Of a stretch of DNA of 64,000 bases, positions 58,157 to 64,000 are shown in pieces. The stretch's first letter is position 1; each line of letters starts with the position of its first letter. This stretch comes from Pogostemon cablin (Eukaryota > Streptophyta > Magnoliopsida > Lamiales > Lamiaceae). The notes under the pieces were generated by a model. The model was not told the origin of the DNA. It ran no database searches and saw only the letters and a list, made by a program, of their open reading frames with translations. The translations under genes and the position numbers were made by a program. The stretch lies in contig CM042955.1 in the NCBI GenBank assembly GCA_023678885.1, forward strand, positions 39,647,088 to 39,711,087, given 5' to 3'.

Positions 58157-60157
58157 TATTTCATAATGTAATTGAATCTTTTCTGTCTTTCTCAAAAGTT
58201 TCTAATGTAGATCATTTTGTAATTTGTACAAGTAACATTATAAATTTCCCTCTCTCTTATATTCCATATCGGTGCCATTTAAAAAAAACTCCAAAATAAA
58301 CAACTTAGCAAAATAACTACTTCAGATGCTAAACATAACAATACCTAAAAATTAAAAAATCACTGCTACAACAGCCAAACAAAATAATAGTAATCCAAGG
58401 TCCCTATTCAAAATATAATGAAGTTGAGCCCTAAAAGAGCCTTTAGGTAAAATTGGATAGAGTTAGAGTCTTTAGGTAAAATGGGATAGAGAAAGAATCA
58501 AAGTAATCCAATAAAAGGATAGATATGCCAAATACATCAACATTTAGATGCATTCATTGGAATTACATTGCAAGGAATAATTTTTCAAGTGAAGGACAAT
58601 AACTTATAACTTATAAGTTCTTGATTAAATTAAAACACAAAGGAAGCTTACTTTCATCTGCATGGGAGGAGGATTTGGAGGAGGAACCACATGACCAATC
58701 ATATGATGCTAAACATGTTTATTCCCAACATTAGATGCAAAAGATATCAAAATCAAAAGCTATGAAAGCATAAAAACAGAAAAGTGTAACATCATAATAT
58801 AAAATAGAAAGAAATAAATTAGCATACAAGACAATAGATATTGTGCCTAGAGTATTGAGAAAAACATAGCTAAAAAAAAAGTTAAAAACATTACCTTCTA
58901 CTTTCATGTCCCTTAAACACAGAACAGTAACAACAAAACATAGTAAAGTAAGCATATACTTCTATAATAATCATATTATAGACTAATTTATTACAACGTA
59001 TAACGCATACAACCTTAATCCAATATTTGAAATTTGGGCAGGCTCACCAAATAGATACACTTAGTTAATAAACAATTGAGGAAAGCAAATAACCAACCAA
59101 TAGAGTAGTGAAAGACCTAATGAGGGAAAATTCAATATCAGTATGCACTGAAAGTCGTGCCATAAAGAGTTTTTTAAAGAAGGTGATTCCAGCAATTGCA
59201 ACTCTATTGACACCTAACGAGTTCTATAAAGAAAGCATTAAGCTTAATATAACTTGCTGAAAGCCCTTATTGGTTATTAGTTAAACTTAGAAGAAATGAA
59301 CACATATCAGAGTCCCATTTACCATGAGAAAACATCATATTGGTGCTAGTTATATCCCCTGAATTTTTCCCATAAATAAGGATAGCATGCTCAAGGAAAA
59401 CATAATAAATAAAGAGAATAAAAAATTGATTCCATAAAAAACATTCAGAACAAAATCTTAAAGTGCACAAAAGTGAAATCTTCACTGATTTAAATTATTG
59501 AAAAAAATATTTATTAAAAACATGCATTAAATCAACATCAATCGTCATTCACATAAAAGCTAGAAAATATATCAAACAACAGCAATACATAACTTAGAGG
59601 AATTAAACACTCTCCAACACATGTATGAAACGAAATCCAAGTAAAATTCAGCAAATCCAAAACTGGATAACCAAAAAATTACATGAAATTGTACCTCTAT
59701 GTAGAGCTCTGATGAATTTCCATCAAGTAAAACCCTAGATAGTGTGACTTAGAATTAGAGAGTGAAATAATTATTAAATTCAAATAAGATTTTTAGGGTA
59801 ATAACATGGAAAATTTTATAATAATAACATACTGAGGGAGCGACAGTAGTAGTTAGGAGCCCTATATGGCGGTGACGGCGAGGGAAGAAGCGCTACGAGA
59901 GGAGCATGCAAATATAAATTAGCAGAAAACAAAAGGGAAAAAAACTTAGCGGAAGATAGCGACAAGGTGGGAACGAGAGAGAGAGAGAGGGGAAGAGAAG
60001 GGGAAGGAGAAAAGGCTTACGCGGTGGGCGGAGGGTAGTTAGCAATGCCCTGGAATGTGCCTGCCATCGATGAAATTTTTGTGGACTCAGCCGATAGGGC
60101 TGGTGTCGCAATGTCGACAAATTCTGGCAGCGTGCGGTTGGAGATGCAGCGGTAGAG
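58157..60157 (-). CDS. Possible host gene, three phase-compatible exons
   Basis: Low-copy AT-rich sequence. On the minus strand I see three exon candidates. Exon at 60157-60021 is open and ends MAGTFQGIANYPPPTA before donor GC|GTAAGC. Exon 59734-59695 has acceptor TCTAG and donor GAG|GTAC. Exon 58708-58652 (HHMIGHVVPPPNPPPMQMK) has acceptor TTTAG and donor AAA|GTAAG. Phases fit: the first leaves two bases, the second completes them and ends in phase 0, the third is 57 nt in phase 0. GTFQGxANYPP resembles the N-terminal motif of plant 60S L18a-like proteins, but that is from memory and the rest of that protein is not seen. No 3' part before E5. May be real, truncated or a fragment. Confidence 0.35.
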
Positions 60158-61992
60158 TGATGCACGTTTTCTTTGCACGCAAAATTATTCCTCAAGTATT
60201 AAGGATATCAATTGCAGCTTAAGCAAGCGACCAAGTTAAATATCGAACCCAAAGGACGGCATATTATCAATTTATTTATTATCTAAATTAATTAACACAA
60301 GTGGCAATAAAAGTTGAAGATTGATTATCTAATAACTAATATGTTGAAAATTAAATAATAATTAAAATAAAATAAACACTAGAAGAATGCGAAAATGACT
60401 CAAGAATGGAGAATATGTAGCCCTAATATAATCCAGTTTCGCTCATTAATCTCCCTTTCATGTATCAATGTCCGACTCTGCCTTATGGATTATGGAAGTA
60501 TCACTAAGCCATGCAAATCAACTCTATAGAAACAAGTAAATATGCGTGTAAAACGTGTGAACAACCTTAGAGCAAGAGATATAATTTCACCCCCTTTCTA
60601 GGTACTATCAGTATCAATTATTTCCCTGGCCAATTGGTACTCTAACCCGATATGATCTCCCTTTATAGGTACTATAAGATTACCCTCTTTATCCTACTTA
60701 TCAACCCGAATCTAATTCAATTAATAAGTATTCATTTAAGATAGTTCTAATGAAGTTTCGGAGTCCCCTCACTTAGAATCATAACATATAATCCTGCTCA
60801 GCAGTGAACGCACTCAATCAATAACCAAGATATGTATTCAGACTCTACATAACAGTTAAAGATGCACAAAATAACTATGAGTATGAATTAATAAAGTATT
60901 GTCTTATATAAAATAAATCCACAAGTAGTGTTGTATAGAGTATACACACGAAAGTTCAATTAATTCATAAAAACCTTCAAAATCCTAGATCTACCAAAAT
61001 GGTTCTAGCCCATAATGTAGAGAAAAATAATCATAGATGTTGGTTAGATCTTACCTGGATGCCTGGAAAATACAAGATAAATTAGAAAATGATAAAAACC
61101 CTAAATTGGGGCGTCGTCGCGTCCTTCTCCGTCTTTAATCCTCCTCTTGGTTCTCCTCTTAATTCAGCAGACGAATCTTCAAAGTGATGGATGGATGGAG
61201 GAAAGGATGTGGATGATGGTTGGGGGGTGATCCCCACTTGTGGGGTGGTATAGGATGGATGTGGCTCTCCATTCACAATGAATAATGATGTATAATATAT
61301 ATAGGTGTGAGAAGGGAATTAAATAAGAAAATAAAAGATATTGGTAAATCATGGAGGATTATATGATAAGGAGATTAATTGTGCTCCAAGAAATAGGTAA
61401 TTTTGGAAATTTTTTAAAATTCTCGAAAATTATCGCTGCCATCTGCGCAACTTCACGATTTTGAGCATAATTTCCTCGTCCAAACTCCGATTTTAATGAT
61501 TCTTACACTCACACAATCCTCCTTTCCTTGAATTTCTATCCATATAAAGAAATCACAGAGACTTTAACAATTGAGTGTATAACTAGTCATGAAACGTGGC
61601 ACAACCGTTATATTTGGCATAGCTTGTGCGACGTTACCACTTTTACATAACTTTCTTGTTTGGAATCCGATTGGGGTGTTCTTTACGCCAAAACAATCTT
61701 CCCTTTTGTGGCTTTCCAACCATATATCACACTTCCAATTCAAAGCTCTACACAAATATAGAAAAATTACAAAAATTGAACGTGCGTTTCTCAGCATTCC
61801 TGCACAAATTGTACTTTTCCTCCAACTTGGCACTTTTGATCCTTTTTCCAACTAAAACACAATAAAACACATCAACTGCACCTTTTTCTCAAATATATAA
61901 AATATAAGATACTTGTGCTAATATATGACAACAATTCCTATTAAAAAGGTGATAAATTGGACACTAAAACACGCTTATTTTCACTCACATCA
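60158..61992 (-). repeat. Solo LTR of the E2 family, reversed
   Basis: Plus strand starts TGATGCACGTTTTC and ends TCACTCACATCA, the reverse complement of an E2-type LTR over its full length, including reversed AGGTACTA motifs near 60600 and 60667. No primer site or internal sequence adjoins either end. Flanks (tagag, agtgg) do not form a clean duplication. Confidence 0.8.
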
Positions 61993-62110
61993 AGTGGTGG
62001 TGAGTATCGAACGGCAGTCGCTTGTGGTCGCATTTCCTTAGGCAATGGAAATGGGAACCCTAATTTCAGAGGCAGCGAGGTTGCAAATTGGAATTGTGAG
62101 ACCCTAGTTT
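61993..62110 (-). other. Upstream part of the possible host gene
   Basis: Minus strand contains a 5'-UTR-like TTAGGGTTCCC stretch and an ATG at about 62033 opening MRPQATAVRYSPP before the solo LTR. It may be the start of the exon that resumes at 60157; low confidence. Confidence 0.3.
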
Positions 62111-62780
62111 TATTTATAATTAAGCTTAACATTACCTACCGATATAATCCGTCGGTATCTTTTAAAAATATTTTACAAATACAAAATATTTAACTGCGGA
62201 TTAATCGCGCTAATTACAATTGATAAATTTATAAAAAAATTTACTGACTATGAATGATCCTTCTGTAATATAATTCAAAAGAAATATTTTTATACCTTAT
62301 TTACCGACGGAAATATCCGTCGGTAAGTTCATAAATTAAAAATCCATCGGTATGTTCATAAATTAAAATTAATAAACATTTACTGACGAATTATGAACCG
62401 TCGGTAACCTAATTAAAGGAAATATTTTCATACTTTTTTAGCAATGAATATATTCGTCAGTAATTCTATAAATTAAAATTAATTTATAAATATAAATATT
62501 TACTGATGATTTATAATCCATCGGTGATCTTCTTCAAAAAAATAAAAATTATATAACATATTTACCGATGGAAATATCCGTCAGTAAATTTTCGGGGATT
62601 GTTCCCTCTTAAATGCGATGGATATAGATTACATCGCAAAATCCGTTGGTAATCCATCGATAAAAATGTCAGAATATTCATTTAATTATATTTTGATAAT
62701 CCGTCAGTATTCTGTTGCTTATTCATCGGTATTTACCGACGATTTAGTGTCCGTCGATAATCTGACAGTTTATTGTAGTG
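62111..62780 (+). mobile_element. 3' end of a CACTA-type DNA transposon
   Basis: About 670 bp packed with ACCGACGGA / TCCGTCGGT subterminal repeats in both orientations (for example 62302-62325, 62740-62760), ending TTTATTGTAGTG at 62780, the reverse complement of a CACTACAATAAA terminus. No transposase and no matching left terminus seen. Confidence 0.65.
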
Positions 62781-64000
62781 GAAGGATACGGGGGCACTCA
62801 AGACATGTGAGAAGGCCAAGAGGCTAAAGAAGGATATAAGGAGGACGGCTGATTTCAATATACGGATAGACCATTGTGAAGAAAAAGAGGAATTGTGGGG
62901 AGCGATTTCAGAAAAGATTGCTCTGACTAGATACCAATATGATCAAGCCATGGTGGAGATGAACATTATCAACGATATCAGATGGATTTTTAACCAAGTA
63001 GGGATTAGTGGATTTATGGATTTGAAAAGGGAGACGTACTTTCACATCACTGCAAAGGTGCTATGTACTCCCTCCATCCACTGTCAATCTATCCATTTTA
63101 CTATTTTGGGCTGTCTAATCTTAATCTATCCATTTCCACTTTTGGACACATGGGACCCACCCACCCAATAATACAATTAAAATATGGGACTTACAATCCC
63201 CATTAATATAATTACCCACTATACATTAAATAATAATACTCCTTAATCCACGCGTAAAAAGTAAACAGATAGATTGGGGATGGACGGAGGGAGTACTTTG
63301 GAAGTGATTCATGGAGAGCATTTTCTTCCTGAAGCTGTATGGTTTTTTCAACTTGGAGCACAAATGAGAATGATGTATGCCAGCAAATTCAACAGGATAT
63401 TTGGATGCCCGAATGGGATTTTGACTGCGAAGCATGAAGATTTCAACCCGGATGAGTTTTGGAGGTCGATCATGGGGTTGCAAGAAGCTTGCAATTCCAA
63501 CAATTCAAGGATTGCCTTCATTCGCAACCTGGTGATAGCTACATGGACCGGATACTAAAAAACCATATTTTCCTGAGCTGAGGGTGGATGTATTCCAAGG
63601 GACGATCTTTATGTCCTGTGGTGTATTATAAATTATGTCCATTTCAACTTGGGGGGCCTACTTGTTTCAGCAGTTGCAGTGGTTTACTATACACACGTTT
63701 CAGAAGGTCAACATATGAGGGCTTATTACTCCATTAGCGGAGCATTATATCATTGATTTGTCGGGGCATAGGCCGATCCTAGGTGATCCAGATTTGATCA
63801 TGTCAGCGTGTGTTAGGATGAACTTGGCTCAGAGGAAGGATGATGCATGGATGTTCATCCGAGGAAGTAATCTTCTATCGTTCATGATTCCTTTCCCTCT
63901 CTTTGATCGAACTTCTATTCAGATCAACGCAAATCTCTTGATGAACACTCCTCACATCGCAATCTCCACTACTTGTGTTAAAGATGGATTGAAGGACGTT
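62781..64000 (+). pseudogene. E6: decayed ATHILA ORF-1 family ORF, runs off the right edge
   Basis: Plus strand. Homologous to the E1 post-pol ORF: WGAISEKIALTRYQYDQAM (E1: WEEVSDKIARTRYQDDEAM), then MDLKRETYFHITAKVLCT. The reading frame is split by a Stowaway MITE (63068-63293) and continues afterwards (LEVIHGEHFLPEAV). Many stops and frame breaks follow; LGDPDLIMSACVRM near 63780-63830 parallels E1 EGEPDLIMSTCAKG. It abuts the CACTA end on the left. No LTR is visible, so this is an isolated fragment in this window. Confidence 0.8.
63068..63293. mobile_element. Stowaway-type MITE inside the E6 ORF
   Basis: 226 bp with terminal inverted repeats beginning CTCCCTCC(A/G)TCCA, flanked by TA on both sides (63066-63067, 63294-63295). 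AT-rich interior with no coding capacity, typical of Tc1/mariner-derived MITEs. Confidence 0.9.

Noticed and set aside
58157..59640. Small open frames in the AT-rich flank beyond the exon candidates
   Set aside because: Short, low complexity and without splice context or domain.
60158..61992. A clean 5-bp target duplication around the solo LTR
   Set aside because: Flanks tagag and agtgg do not match; the end may have changed or the LTR formed by recombination between two elements.

Overview
This window is nuclear DNA of a flowering plant, most likely a eudicot, from a gene-poor heterochromatic stretch. The evidence is Athila-type Ty3/gypsy and Ty1/copia LTR retrotransposons with plant tRNA-Asp and initiator-tRNA-Met primer sites, a Stowaway MITE with TA target duplications, a CACTA-type end, plant-style introns and a TTTAGGG tract. 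I see no rRNA or tRNA gene, no CRISPR array and no bacterial gene organisation. The species cannot be named from sequence alone.

Layout (E = Athila-like element, C = copia element). 1-22951: C1, two tandem copia units sharing one LTR; the first unit runs off the left edge. E1 (2725-16664, TSD AGCAG) is complete and sits inside the second unit. 22952-30750: E2, an internally deleted Athila element whose 5' LTR is cut by C1. 30751-31513: part of a reversed copia LTR, C3, which received E2. 31514-33047 and 41361-42041: reversed Athila pol remnant E3, split by C2 (33048-41355, reversed, TSD GTCTT). 42042-45607: E4, a reversed non-autonomous element with no coding capacity. 45608-58156: E5, a long reversed Athila element with decayed gag, pol and post-pol ORF. 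58157-62110: low-copy sequence with a possible host gene on the minus strand, split by a solo LTR (60158-61992). 62111-62780: a CACTA-like end. 62781-64000: a decayed ATHILA ORF carrying a Stowaway MITE.

The nesting is five deep: E3 contains C3, which contains E2, which contains C1, which contains E1. Every coding region is broken by stops, frameshifts, active-site losses or deletions. E1 is the freshest: long open stretches, but three in-frame stops and one frame break in pol, and a mutated reverse transcriptase active site.

The most interesting signals are non-coding and recur across diverged Athila families. (1) Dense arrays of a short inverted motif in forward-forward-reverse-reverse order lie in LTRs, in the gag/protease linker and in the post-pol spacer. 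(2) A hairpin with a base-pair swap lies just upstream of the polypurine tract in four families. (3) A motif pair (TAGTRCCTA-N-AAAGGG) lies in the LTRs. (4) A conserved block lies in the 3' spacer. (5) The post-pol ORF of E1 appears to start in a tiny exon followed by an intron. All similarity statements come from reading the sequence by eye; no search was run.
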